This document shows, in pieces, positions 5,812 through 11,734 of a stretch of 11,734 nucleotides of DNA. Each line of letters opens with the position of its first letter. The first letter of the stretch is position 1. Below the pieces are notes generated by a model. It was given only the letters and a program-made list of their open reading frames with translations, searched no databases and was not told where the DNA came from. Position numbers and translations under genes: made by a program. This DNA is from JBGPBY01 sp041481485 (lineage in GTDB: Bacteria; Acidobacteriota; Terriglobia; 20CM-2-55-15), in assembly GCA_041481485.1 (NCBI GenBank), contig JBGPBY010000208.1:1-11734 (forward strand), in the 5' to 3' direction.

Positions 5812-7272
5812 TCAGCCTCGGATGTAAACCGCTTTTTGATCGACGAAGAATTCCAGCCCCGTTTTGCTGTTCTCCGGCAACCCGGCACCGGATTGTTTGA
5901 CGCCGCCGAACGGCATCGATGGCTCTTTGTATCCGGTGTGAATATTGACGTGAGCCAGGCCCGCTTCGATTCCATCGACGTACTTCTTCGCGTTGGCGAG
6001 GCTCTTCGTGAAGATTGCGGAAGAAAGACCGTATATGGAGTTGTTCGCCAATTCAATGGCTTCGTCGAGCGCGCTGAATTCCACGACAGCCAGTACCGGT
6101 CCGAAGATTTCGTCGAGAAACAGCGGCATGGACGTGGTGACGTTTGTGAAAACGGTCGGACGAATGAAGTAGCCGGCCGGATCGGCCGGTTTGGCGCCCG
6201 CAATCATCGTAGCGCCGTCCGCCTTTGCACGTTCGATCGCATTCGAGATATCGCGGAACTGTTCCGGACCCGCCACTGGTCCCATGTCCGTTGTCTCCAA
6301 CAGTCCGTCTCCCACATTCATTTTCTCGCAACGAGCGGTGAGTGCTTCGAGGAACTGTTTCGCAATATCCTTGTGCAGAAGGATTCGGCTCGTGGACGTG
6401 CACCACTGGCCGCCATTTGAAAATCCGGCAGTCAGTGCGGCGCCGACGGCCTCTCCCAAATCGGCATCGTCCATGACGATCAGGGCATTCTTGCCTCCGA
6501 GTTCCAGCTGAGTGCGGGTGAGATTGGCGGAGCATTTCACCTGGATCTTCTTGCCGACTTCGGTAGATCCTGTAAACGAGATCGCGCGAACCCGCGGATC
6601 CTCCACGATCACATTTCCGATTCGCGAACCCAATCCCGTTACGCAATTGAACACGCCCGCCGGCAAACCGGCGCGTTCCAGCAGCTGTGCCATGAACACT
6701 CCGGCCCACGGAGTGAACGATGCAGGCTTGAATACGACGGTGTTGCCGGTAAGAAGGGCCGGCAACGCTTTCCGATTCATGACGTTCATCGGAAAATTCC
6801 ACGGGCTGATGATCCCCGCAATGCCCAGGGGCTGATACTGAACCCATGTCGAAATATCACGGAATGAGCCGGGTCCGGAATGACCCGAGAATGCGGCGAC
6901 CTGATTGAGATGGTAGCTGCCTTCGACCAGCGCCGAGTCCACTTCGGCACGCGACTCCTTGATCGTTTTGCCGTTCTCGAGCGTGACGATGCGCGCCAGG
7001 TCCTCGCGGGAGGCTTTGAGCAGTCTCAGAAATTCGGCGATGATGTTCTGACGATCGGCCAGCGGCATGCGCTTCCATGAGCGGTATGCGCGGTCCGCCG
7101 CATCGAGGGCTTCACGAACGTCATCAGGCGTTGAAGAAGGAAACGACGCGATATTGCTGCCGCGCAGCGCGGGATTCTCATCTTCAAACGTTGCACCGTC
7201 GCGAGACGGCGTCCATCGGCCATCGATGAAGTTTTTGAAAGTCTCGACTTTTTCCGTCTGAGAAACCGACAT
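5812..7272 (-). CDS. NAD(P)-dependent aldehyde dehydrogenase, 2-oxoglutarate semialdehyde type
   Basis: A 486-residue cytoplasmic enzyme of normal length for the family, oxidising an aldehyde to its acid. All catalytic features are seen: N159 in SPWNF, K182 in FKPAS, FTGSTEVG at 233-240, the general base E257 in LELGG, and the nucleophile C291 in GQWCTSTSR. The 'GQWCT(S/A)TSR' variant and the surrounding KNALIVMDDADL are typical of 2-oxoglutarate semialdehyde dehydrogenases and related semialdehyde enzymes, so a carboxylated aldehyde is a likelier substrate than a plain one. This subgroup placement is by recollection. The start ATG (7272-7270) overlaps the stop TAA of the Fe-type alcohol dehydrogenase by one base (TAATG). 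GAGGAGG lies 7 bases upstream (7280-7286), so start choice and translational coupling are well supported. It probably disposes of the aldehyde released by the aldolase encoded upstream. Confidence 0.92.
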   Translation of the reverse strand: MSVSQTEKVETFKNFIDGRWTPSRDGATFEDENPALRGSNIASFPSSTPDDVREALDAADRAYRSWKRMPLADRQNIIAEFLRLLKASREDLARIVTLENGKTIKESRAEVDSALVEGSYHLNQVAAFSGHSGPGSFRDISTWVQYQPLGIAGIISPWNFPMNVMNRKALPALLTGNTVVFKPASFTPWAGVFMAQLLERAGLPAGVFNCVTGLGSRIGNVIVEDPRVRAISFTGSTEVGKKIQVKCSANLTRTQLELGGKNALIVMDDADLGEAVGAALTAGFSNGGQWCTSTSRILLHKDIAKQFLEALTARCEKMNVGDGLLETTDMGPVAGPEQFRDISNAIERAKADGATMIAGAKPADPAGYFIRPTVFTNVTTSMPLFLDEIFGPVLAVVEFSALDEAIELANNSIYGLSSAIFTKSLANAKKYVDGIEAGLAHVNIHTGYKEPSMPFGGVKQSGAGLPENSKTGLEFFVDQKAVYIRG

Positions 7273-8495
7273 TAAAACGCCTCCTCGAGGATTCCGACCA
7301 GCGCTTCCTTGTCAAACGATACTGGACTGTTATCCAGCAACCGTTTCACGCCGGAAGCAAGCTCGGCCATTTCCGCAATCCGTTCACGTTTCATGCCAAC
7401 GGAGCCAAGGCCGCGTGGAATCTGAACCTTGTCGCCAAGTTTGGCCACAAGCTCCGGAGCCTGTTCGGCAGCGGCTTCGTCGCTGACCTTCACCAGACCG
7501 GGATCCAGAGCGCGCGCAATGAATGCCATTTCCGGAATGCGCGATTTCACAATCGCCCGCATTACCGCTGGCATCAGGATCGCATTTCCCAGCCCATGTG
7601 ATGTGTGAGTCTCCTCACCAACAGGATATTGTAGCGCATGTACCGTTGCGGTTCCCGCGGCAGAAAAGGCCATGCCGGCCAGCAAGCTCGCCAGCGCCAT
7701 ATCATGTCTGCCCTGTTGATTCGAAGGATCGGAAACTGCGGTCGGCAGCGAGCGCGCAATCAGCTCGATGGCCTGCTTCGCCAGACTGTCGGATGCGGGA
7801 TTCTTTCCCACGAAAATCGCGTGCGGCGAACGCCCTTCCGGAACTTTCGCGCAATAGGACTCGATGGCGTGGCTCAGCGCATCCATACCTGAGTGTGCCG
7901 TCACGTGCGGCGGACAGGAAACCGTGAGCGAAGGATCGACCAGCGCCCATTTGGGAATGATCCGGCGTGTGGCGATGCCCACTTTCATGAAGCGATTCGG
8001 GTCCGACACCACGGCGACGGGACTGACTTCGGATCCCGTGCCCGACGTTGTCGGAATGCAGACAATGTCCATCAGCGGGCCAGGCACTGCATGTTCGCCA
8101 TAGTACTTGGTCAGCGGACCGCCGTATTGAAGAAGGATGGCGGTGCATTTGCCCAGATCCATGTTGCTTCCGCCGCCCAGCCCAATCATGACATCGGGTT
8201 TGAACTGGCGGGCCGCTTCCGCCGAAGCTTCAATAGTTGCCAGATCTATTTCGGGACGCCCTTCGGGATAAAGCAGAGTCTCGGCGCCTCCTTCCTTCAA
8301 CAGGGCCTCGACATGATCGGCGATGCCGCTCTTCACCATGTTCTTGTCCGTGCAGATCATGGCGCGTTTTCCGAGTTCCTTCGTCATGGTGCGAAGCTCT
8401 TCAGCCACGCCCCAGCCGAAGAACACGCGTCCTGCTGTGGAAAAACCCCAATGACGATTAGTTGTGGACTGTGGAGTGGAGTTGTTCTGCGGCAT
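7272..8495 (-). CDS. Iron-containing (group III) alcohol dehydrogenase
   Basis: A 407-residue NAD(P)-dependent dehydrogenase. The nucleotide-binding GLGGGSNMDLGK (about residues 104-115) and TTSGTGSEVSP are diagnostic. The metal site follows the FucO pattern: Asp and His in GMDALSHAIESY, His in TVHALQYPVG, and His in HTSHGLGNA. Family members reduce or oxidise alcohol/aldehyde pairs (lactaldehyde, 1,2-propanediol, 4-hydroxybutyrate, butanol), and some act as maleylacetate reductases. The substrate cannot be deduced here, though 4-hydroxybutyrate/succinic semialdehyde or lactaldehyde would suit the neighbours. The N-terminus has a polar tail (about 14 residues) before HWGFSTAGRVFFGWG. ATG at 8495 is chosen because GAGGAGG lies 6 bases upstream, which makes the gene overlap the end of the Ldh-family gene by 38 bases. 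Its stop overlaps the next start. Confidence 0.92.
   Translation of the reverse strand: MPQNNSTPQSTTNRHWGFSTAGRVFFGWGVAEELRTMTKELGKRAMICTDKNMVKSGIADHVEALLKEGGAETLLYPEGRPEIDLATIEASAEAARQFKPDVMIGLGGGSNMDLGKCTAILLQYGGPLTKYYGEHAVPGPLMDIVCIPTTSGTGSEVSPVAVVSDPNRFMKVGIATRRIIPKWALVDPSLTVSCPPHVTAHSGMDALSHAIESYCAKVPEGRSPHAIFVGKNPASDSLAKQAIELIARSLPTAVSDPSNQQGRHDMALASLLAGMAFSAAGTATVHALQYPVGEETHTSHGLGNAILMPAVMRAIVKSRIPEMAFIARALDPGLVKVSDEAAAEQAPELVAKLGDKVQIPRGLGSVGMKRERIAEMAELASGVKRLLDNSPVSFDKEALVGILEEAF
7280..7286 (-). promoter_or_regulatory. Strong ribosome binding site of the aldehyde dehydrogenase gene
   Basis: GAGGAGG (minus strand) lies 7 bases before the ATG, inside the last codons of the alcohol dehydrogenase gene. 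With the TAATG overlap it indicates reinitiation or coupled translation. Confidence 0.75.
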
Positions 8496-9486
8496 GCCAA
8501 ACCTCCTCGGGATGTGGAATTCCTTTTTCGATGCGTTCGTCCCGCAGCCGGTAAGTCTGATCTCCAGGAACCATCACCTGTTTGACACCGACTGCCGGGC
8601 GGGAAGCGCGCAGATCGTCAAGATATCCGGTAACTCCGCTAGCGAGCGTGTCCGCGCCGGGGAAAGCCTTCGGGTCCATCAGGATGAACAGGTCGCCGAC
8701 GGTGCAGCGGTGATCGGTGTCCAGTGTACCCAGAACCTTTCTGCCAATCTCCGAGCCCGGGAGCAGACCGCCCAGCATGGCGACCGCGATTCCAAGCCCG
8801 TACCCTTTGGGTCCGCCGGCCGGACTGAGCGACCCGTGAATCGCTTCTTCCGGATCGGTCGTTGGCCTTCCGTCCTTATCGACCGCCCAGCCCTCAGGAA
8901 CTTTTTCGCCACGATGTTTCATGGCGATAATCTTTCCCATCGCACCGACAGAAGTCGCCATGTCGAGTACGAATGGCCTTGGATTGGCAGGAACGCCAAT
9001 CGCAATGGGATTGGTGCCGACGAGCGCTTCAGCGCCGCCGTAAGGATGAACAAGTACTTCAGTGGTGGTAAACGCGATGCAGACGAGACCTTCGGCGGCG
9101 CGGCGTTCGGCATAGTAGCCGACCATGCCGATGTGCGCGGCGTTGCGAACCGACATCACGGCAATCCCGTGTTTTCGCGCGGCGGGCGTCAGTTCCCGAA
9201 GGCCGAGTTCACAGACGGCCGTGCCGAAACCGTCTTTCCCATCGATATTCAAAACGGATCCGGTGGACCACGCCTTCTCGGGTTTCACGTTTACTTTGAG
9301 CAAACCCTTTTGAATGCGCTTGACCATGACGGGCAGCCGCTGCAATCCATGCGAATGGATGCCGCGCAAATCTGCTTCCGTCCAGACGTCGGCCTGGATG
9401 AACGCTTCCTCTTCGTTGGCGCCAAGGCCCCGGAGGACAGCGATGATGAGATCCAATTGTTGCTTGTGCGTGACTGTTACCGGCAT
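8458..9486 (-). CDS. Ldh/MDH2-family NAD(P)-dependent 2-hydroxyacid dehydrogenase
   Basis: A 342-residue enzyme of the malate/L-lactate dehydrogenase type 2 family, which is unrelated to the Rossmann-fold lactate dehydrogenases. Relatives include ureidoglycolate dehydrogenase AllD, 2,3-diketo-L-gulonate reductase, sulfolactate dehydrogenase and Delta1-piperideine-2-carboxylate reductase. Motifs seen: ADLRGIHSHGLQRLP (about residues 38-52; H44, H46), the catalytic His region SVRNAAHIGMVGYYAE with H118, VGTNPIAIGVP, FVLDMATSVGAMGKI, and GGPKGYGLGIAV near residue 230. These are all the usual landmarks, so the enzyme looks intact. It should interconvert a 2-hydroxy acid and its 2-oxo acid. Next to an aldolase that acts on 2-oxo acids, oxidation of a hydroxy acid to the aldolase substrate is a natural role. 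The start ATG is 72 bases after the aldolase stop. The ribosome binding site is weak, in contrast to the next two genes. Its end overlaps the alcohol dehydrogenase gene by 38 bases. Confidence 0.9.
   Translation of the reverse strand: MPVTVTHKQQLDLIIAVLRGLGANEEEAFIQADVWTEADLRGIHSHGLQRLPVMVKRIQKGLLKVNVKPEKAWSTGSVLNIDGKDGFGTAVCELGLRELTPAARKHGIAVMSVRNAAHIGMVGYYAERRAAEGLVCIAFTTTEVLVHPYGGAEALVGTNPIAIGVPANPRPFVLDMATSVGAMGKIIAMKHRGEKVPEGWAVDKDGRPTTDPEEAIHGSLSPAGGPKGYGLGIAVAMLGGLLPGSEIGRKVLGTLDTDHRCTVGDLFILMDPKAFPGADTLASGVTGYLDDLRASRPAVGVKQVMVPGDQTYRLRDERIEKGIPHPEEVWHAAEQLHSTVHN
8502..8508 (-). promoter_or_regulatory. Strong ribosome binding site of the Fe-type alcohol dehydrogenase gene
   Basis: GAGGAGG (minus strand), 6 bases before ATG 8495-8493, inside the 3' end of the Ldh-family gene. 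It decides the start: no other in-frame start with a comparable site exists nearby, and it gives the 38-base gene overlap. Confidence 0.75.
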
Positions 9487-9558
9487 GACGTCGATCTTTT
9501 TGAAGACGGTGAAAGAAAGAGGATCGCGGCTACCCCGGCCCGATCCCCCTTCCTGAAG

Positions 9559-10404
9559 CTAGATCAAAGCCGAAGCGCGACGCGCCCAGCCGTGCTGGTT
9601 CTTTTCCTTTGCGATTGCCTCCAGATCCTTCACATGAGCTCCAGCCTGCGTGAGAATGTGGTGAAGGTCATTACCGATACTGACAAAAGAGAAGCCTTTA
9701 TCGAGGAACTCTCCCACACGGCTGGTGCCGAACAGGAAAAGCCCCAGGATCACGTTGTTCTTCCGGGCAGCGTTGATCAATTTGTTGGTGGCGTCCGCCA
9801 GTTCCGGCGACGTGTACATATCCGGGAACTTGTACTTTTCGTAGAGACCCATGGACATGCAAAGGTCATTTTGACCGAGGAACAGCAAATCGACTCCGGG
9901 AACCGCTGCGATCGCATCGATATTCTTGATGCAATCGGCCGTTTCCACCTGAAGTGCGGTGATGCAGTTATCGTTCCAAGAGCCGGCATATCCGAGCAGA
10001 CCCTTGGCGTTCATCGACCGCTGAGGAAAGTACACGGACCGGGTTCCGGCCGTGGGATACCGCGTGCAGCTCACTGCCTGACGGGCTTCCTCCGCAGTGT
10101 TGATGTAGGGAACGAGAACCCCGTCAGATCCCATGTCCAACGCCTGCTGGATGCCTGCCCTGTCGTCGTAACCGCCGACGCGAACCATGGATTTGCAGCC
10201 GCCATTCGCGATGCCGGCCAACATTCCGGAAAGAGTCTCGTTGCCCATCGGTCCATGCTGCGTGTCCACCAGCAACCAGTCGTATCCGCTGAACGCCAGC
10301 TGCTCGACCACGGTTGCACTATGGGAATTGATGAAGAGTCCAAACTTTGGTTTCCCTTCCTTCAATTGTTTCTTGAAATCGGCTCCACTCAAACTCTCGC
10401 TCAT
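9559..10404 (-). CDS. HpcH/HpaI-family class II (metal-dependent) aldolase
   Basis: A 281-residue enzyme of the HpcH/HpaI aldolase / citrate lyase family. Members cleave 4-hydroxy-2-oxo acids to pyruvate and an aldehyde (succinic semialdehyde for HpcH, tartronate semialdehyde for GarL, lactaldehyde for RhmA). The catalytic set is present at positions each five higher than I recall for E. coli HpcH: D47 and H50 in VDTQHGP, R75 in MVRVGG, the metal ligand E154 in LQVETADC and the second metal ligand D180 in LGQNDLCMS. The ITALQVETADCIKNIDAI and AAVPGVDLLFLG segments are textbook family sequence. Two differences stand out: the Glu before the catalytic His is Gln (TQHG, not xEHx), and GQND replaces the common GPxD. 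The start ATG has AGGAG about 10 bases upstream (10415-10419). It is the first gene after the promoter at 10545-10572 and probably defines the pathway of the operon. The aldehyde partner is unknown. Confidence 0.9.
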   Translation of the reverse strand: MSESLSGADFKKQLKEGKPKFGLFINSHSATVVEQLAFSGYDWLLVDTQHGPMGNETLSGMLAGIANGGCKSMVRVGGYDDRAGIQQALDMGSDGVLVPYINTAEEARQAVSCTRYPTAGTRSVYFPQRSMNAKGLLGYAGSWNDNCITALQVETADCIKNIDAIAAVPGVDLLFLGQNDLCMSMGLYEKYKFPDMYTSPELADATNKLINAARKNNVILGLFLFGTSRVGEFLDKGFSFVSIGNDLHHILTQAGAHVKDLEAIAKEKNQHGWARRASALI

Positions 10405-10476
10405 TATTGTTTGTCTCCTGATTTTTGACTGATTTGCCTGACAATGCCCGTTAAGTGCCGGTACTTTGGATGGCGT

Positions 10477-10486
10477 GAAATATTTC
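10477..10486. promoter_or_regulatory. Palindrome GAAATATTTC in the operon leader
   Basis: A perfect 10-base palindrome lies about 55-60 bases downstream of the predicted transcription start and about 75 bases before the aldolase start codon. It could be a small operator, but a 10-base AT-rich palindrome can arise by chance. Confidence 0.2.
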
Positions 10487-10544
10487 GATTCTCCCCTCGC
10501 CGTCGCAGGATTCTTAGGCCCAGTTTTTGTTCGAGGCGCAGGAA

Positions 10545-10572
10545 ATTATACACGCATCCAAAGGGTTTGCAA
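10545..10572 (-). promoter_or_regulatory. Sigma-70-type promoter of the catabolic operon
   Basis: On the minus strand TTGCAA (10572-10567) and a perfect TATAAT (10550-10545) are spaced by 16 bases, matching the -35 (4 of 6) and -10 (6 of 6) consensus. Transcription would start near 10538, leaving a leader of about 134 bases before the aldolase ATG. This is the best promoter I see in the window and points into the catabolic block. The leader shows no riboswitch signature that I recognise. Confidence 0.65.
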
Positions 10573-10728
10573 GGCGGCAAGAACCGCTTTGCACGGCCGC
10601 GTCTGAGACCGGAGAACGCGCAGCCGGGTCTGTGAGTGGAACGAATGAGCCCAATTCCGGCTGAGAGATCGTGCGCGGTCAGAGAAGGCGTGAGAGATTA
10701 TGGAGTCTGGACGCTTCCCGGTGTCCAC
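10573..10728. other. Spacer upstream of the operon promoter, no gene seen
   Basis: About 155 bases between the operon promoter and the second REPIN-like element. Short open frames exist but none is recognisable or has a ribosome binding site. A regulator could bind here, but no clear operator stands out. Confidence 0.4.
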
Positions 10729-10810
10729 CTGTAGGGGCGGTCTATGACCGCCCGCAATCCGTGAGATTGCACTCCTCAAAATTGTGGGCGGTCATAGACC
10801 GCCCCTACAG
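10729..10810. repeat. REPIN-like element, copy 2
   Basis: Two 25-base perfect inverted arms (10729-10753 and 10786-10810) extend inward to about 30 bases with one mismatch (to 10758 and from 10781). They contain the same 8-3-8 hairpin GGGCGGTC-TAT-GACCGCCC as the element at 2817-2910. The right half of the spacer also matches copy 1: AGATTGCA then a variable stretch ending in AAATTGTGGGCGG. The two copies are thus members of one dispersed family, not independent terminators. No T-tract follows on either strand. Confidence 0.85.
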
Positions 10811-10863
10811 TCGCTCGCGCGACTACAAGGTGCCCCTGGAACCGCTCTCACGATTTATCGGCG

Positions 10864-11262
10864 TCAAGCAACGGCAAGTTCAATACCCGGCGTCAACGCC
10901 AGCGAGTCGGTGTACTCGATATGCAGCACACGTCGTGGCAAATCCACGCGGGCTTTGCCTGATGAAAGTACCAGCAAAGGGTACATCGCCATCACTCCGC
11001 CGCGCCGAACGATGCAATCGACACTCGACCGGGAACGCGCCACGGAGAACACCTGCTCGTCGGTCATTACACCCAATGCATGAGTGCCGGGCAGGATACG
11101 CAGCGGGCCATTATCAATCGTTGATCCATCGAGGTAAAGCCGTAGTGCCACGATTCGAGAAAGGGCCCACGCAGGCGCATGCGCGTAAAACCTTCTGAGC
11201 TGCTCCGCATATTGCGCTACACCCTCATTGGAACGAAACCACGGCGTGAAAACTTTTCTCAG
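10864..11262 (-). pseudogene. C-terminal remnant of a PhyH-type (phytanoyl-CoA dioxygenase family) protein
   Basis: From about 11187 down to the TGA at 10866-10864 the frame matches the second half of bacterial PhyH-like Fe(II)/2-oxoglutarate dioxygenases: YAHAPAWALSRIVALRLYLD, then NGPLRILPGTHALGV, VDCIVRRGGVMAMYPLLV and PRRVLHIEYTDSL. The frame is open back to 11262, just inside the stop of the next gene, and has no ATG. A GTG at 11151 is possible but would start in mid-domain. The N-terminal half, which carries the HxD iron-binding motif, is missing. The third iron ligand is also lost: the family's LLVHASS reads LLVLSSG, the codon CTT (10968-10966) standing where CAT is expected. The Arg of RRVLHIEY that should bind 2-oxoglutarate remains. 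About 25 residues before YAHAP do not look like PhyH. Non-functional as an oxygenase. Confidence 0.75.
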
Positions 11263-11734
11263 TCACTGCGAGTAAGGGTGATCATGAGGCTGTCGTTGCT
11301 CAAGGCCTTATACACTCCGGCAAATCCCGCAGCCGAGTTCGGAGATGGATCAGGAATAGTGGCCTCCGACAGCGACTTGACCTTGTATCCGGCTGGCAGG
11401 CCGCTGATGGACACATCGTATTGAATTCCTATTGGAACCGAAGCGGTCAGTACTTCCACTACAGGACCGCTGGCTGCGATGCGGAATGTCTCGCCCGATG
11501 ATGGAGTGAATGTCACCGTAACGTTTAGGCGTTGCGGGCGTGGAATGCTGTCGTCTGTAGAAACTCGGATGGCAAGATTGACGAACTGTTGTGCGGATAA
11601 GAGATTCAGTCTGGTTTGTCCTCGATCACCGACCTCGACAAGAGGTTCCACTATCCGGCCTGGCGTTTTCCCTCTCATCTCCAATTCATATCGTCCCGCT
11701 GGTACACCGGAGAATTGGAACGAACCATCGGAGA
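11259..11734 (-). CDS. Carboxypeptidase-regulatory-like domain protein, 3' part (5' end outside the window)
   Basis: The frame is open to the right edge, so the gene starts beyond 11734; the visible part is about 157 residues. At the edge the sequence GSFQFSGVPAGRYELEM is the hallmark of the carboxypeptidase-regulatory / Cna-B-like beta-sandwich ('dGsF.f.gVpaG.Y.l'). A second beta-rich segment follows (about residues 50-150 of the visible part), with a similar ISGLPAGYKVKSL turn. There are no membrane helices or catalytic motifs. Such domains are abundant in extracellular or outer-membrane proteins of Acidobacteriota and Bacteroidota, often in TonB-linked or adhesive proteins, so a surface or secreted location is likely. 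It ends with TGA at 11261-11259, abutting the PhyH remnant. ATG- or TTG-initiated shorter starts at about 11684 are unlikely because the domain begins upstream. Confidence 0.75.
   Translation of the reverse strand, partial: SDGSFQFSGVPAGRYELEMRGKTPGRIVEPLVEVGDRGQTRLNLLSAQQFVNLAIRVSTDDSIPRPQRLNVTVTFTPSSGETFRIAASGPVVEVLTASVPIGIQYDVSISGLPAGYKVKSLSEATIPDPSPNSAAGFAGVYKALSNDSLMITLTRSD

Noticed and set aside
5797..6420. Open frame on the plus strand opposite the aldehyde dehydrogenase 3' half
   Set aside because: It covers the antisense of catalytic motifs of the dehydrogenase and has no independent support.
8464..10428. Very long open frame on the plus strand (654 codons) opposite the Ldh-family and aldolase genes
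   Set aside because: It is fully antisense to two genes with complete catalytic motifs, shows no recognisable domain or ribosome binding site, and is explained by the codon bias of the minus-strand genes leaving few stops in the opposite frame.
10864..11151. Treating the PhyH fragment as an intact 95-residue gene starting at GTG 11151
   Set aside because: The start would be in the middle of the fold, homology continues upstream to about 11187, no ribosome binding site is evident, and iron ligands are missing.

Overview
The window looks like chromosomal DNA of a free-living, moderately GC-rich bacterium. My best guess is Acidobacteriota (Bryobacter/Solibacter-like) or a neighbouring soil phylum. 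This rests on the kinds of proteins seen: a single-Cys redoxin ending in a 'GCxI' tail, a carboxypeptidase-regulatory-like surface protein, a PhyH-type dioxygenase, a C4-dicarboxylate carrier next to keto-acid catabolic enzymes, and many short palindromic repeats between genes. It is inference from style, not from a marker gene. No rRNA, tRNA, CRISPR array or transposase gene was seen.

Layout from left to right. 2-526 (-): secreted or exported redoxin. 527-1459: about 930 bases without an intact gene. It holds a strong plus-strand terminator hairpin (839-875), the decayed 3' end of an ammonium-transporter gene (+, to 1160), and a long palindromic repeat element that fills exactly the space between two convergent stop codons (1161-1459). 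1460-2743 (-): a small membrane-anchored coiled-coil protein of unknown role and a phosphatidylserine synthase (pssA). 2817-2910: a REPIN-like pair of inverted hairpins.

2923-10404 (-): one long, co-directional catabolic block. In transcription order it encodes an HpcH/HpaI-type class II aldolase, an Ldh/MDH2-family 2-hydroxyacid dehydrogenase, an iron-type alcohol dehydrogenase, an aldehyde dehydrogenase of the 2-oxoglutarate-semialdehyde type, then (after 215 bases) a beta-hydroxyacid dehydrogenase/semialdehyde reductase, a GlcG/HbpS protein and the DctA dicarboxylate carrier. A good sigma-70-type promoter lies 140-170 bases upstream of the aldolase. The three central genes overlap or abut, with strong Shine-Dalgarno sites inside the preceding gene, so they are probably translationally coupled. 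The simplest reading is uptake of a dicarboxylic or hydroxy acid (DctA), oxidation of a hydroxyl to a 2-oxo acid (Ldh family), retro-aldol cleavage to pyruvate plus an aldehyde or semialdehyde (HpcH/HpaI), and oxidation (ALDH) or reduction (Fe-ADH, beta-HAD) of that aldehyde. The actual substrate cannot be read from the sequence.

10405-11734: promoter and leader, a second copy of the same REPIN-like element (10729-10810), a 5'-truncated and active-site-mutated PhyH dioxygenase remnant (-), and the 3' part of a carboxypeptidase-regulatory-like protein gene (-) running off the right edge. The two flanks of the catabolic block thus carry gene remnants and mobile palindromic repeats, while the block itself looks intact.
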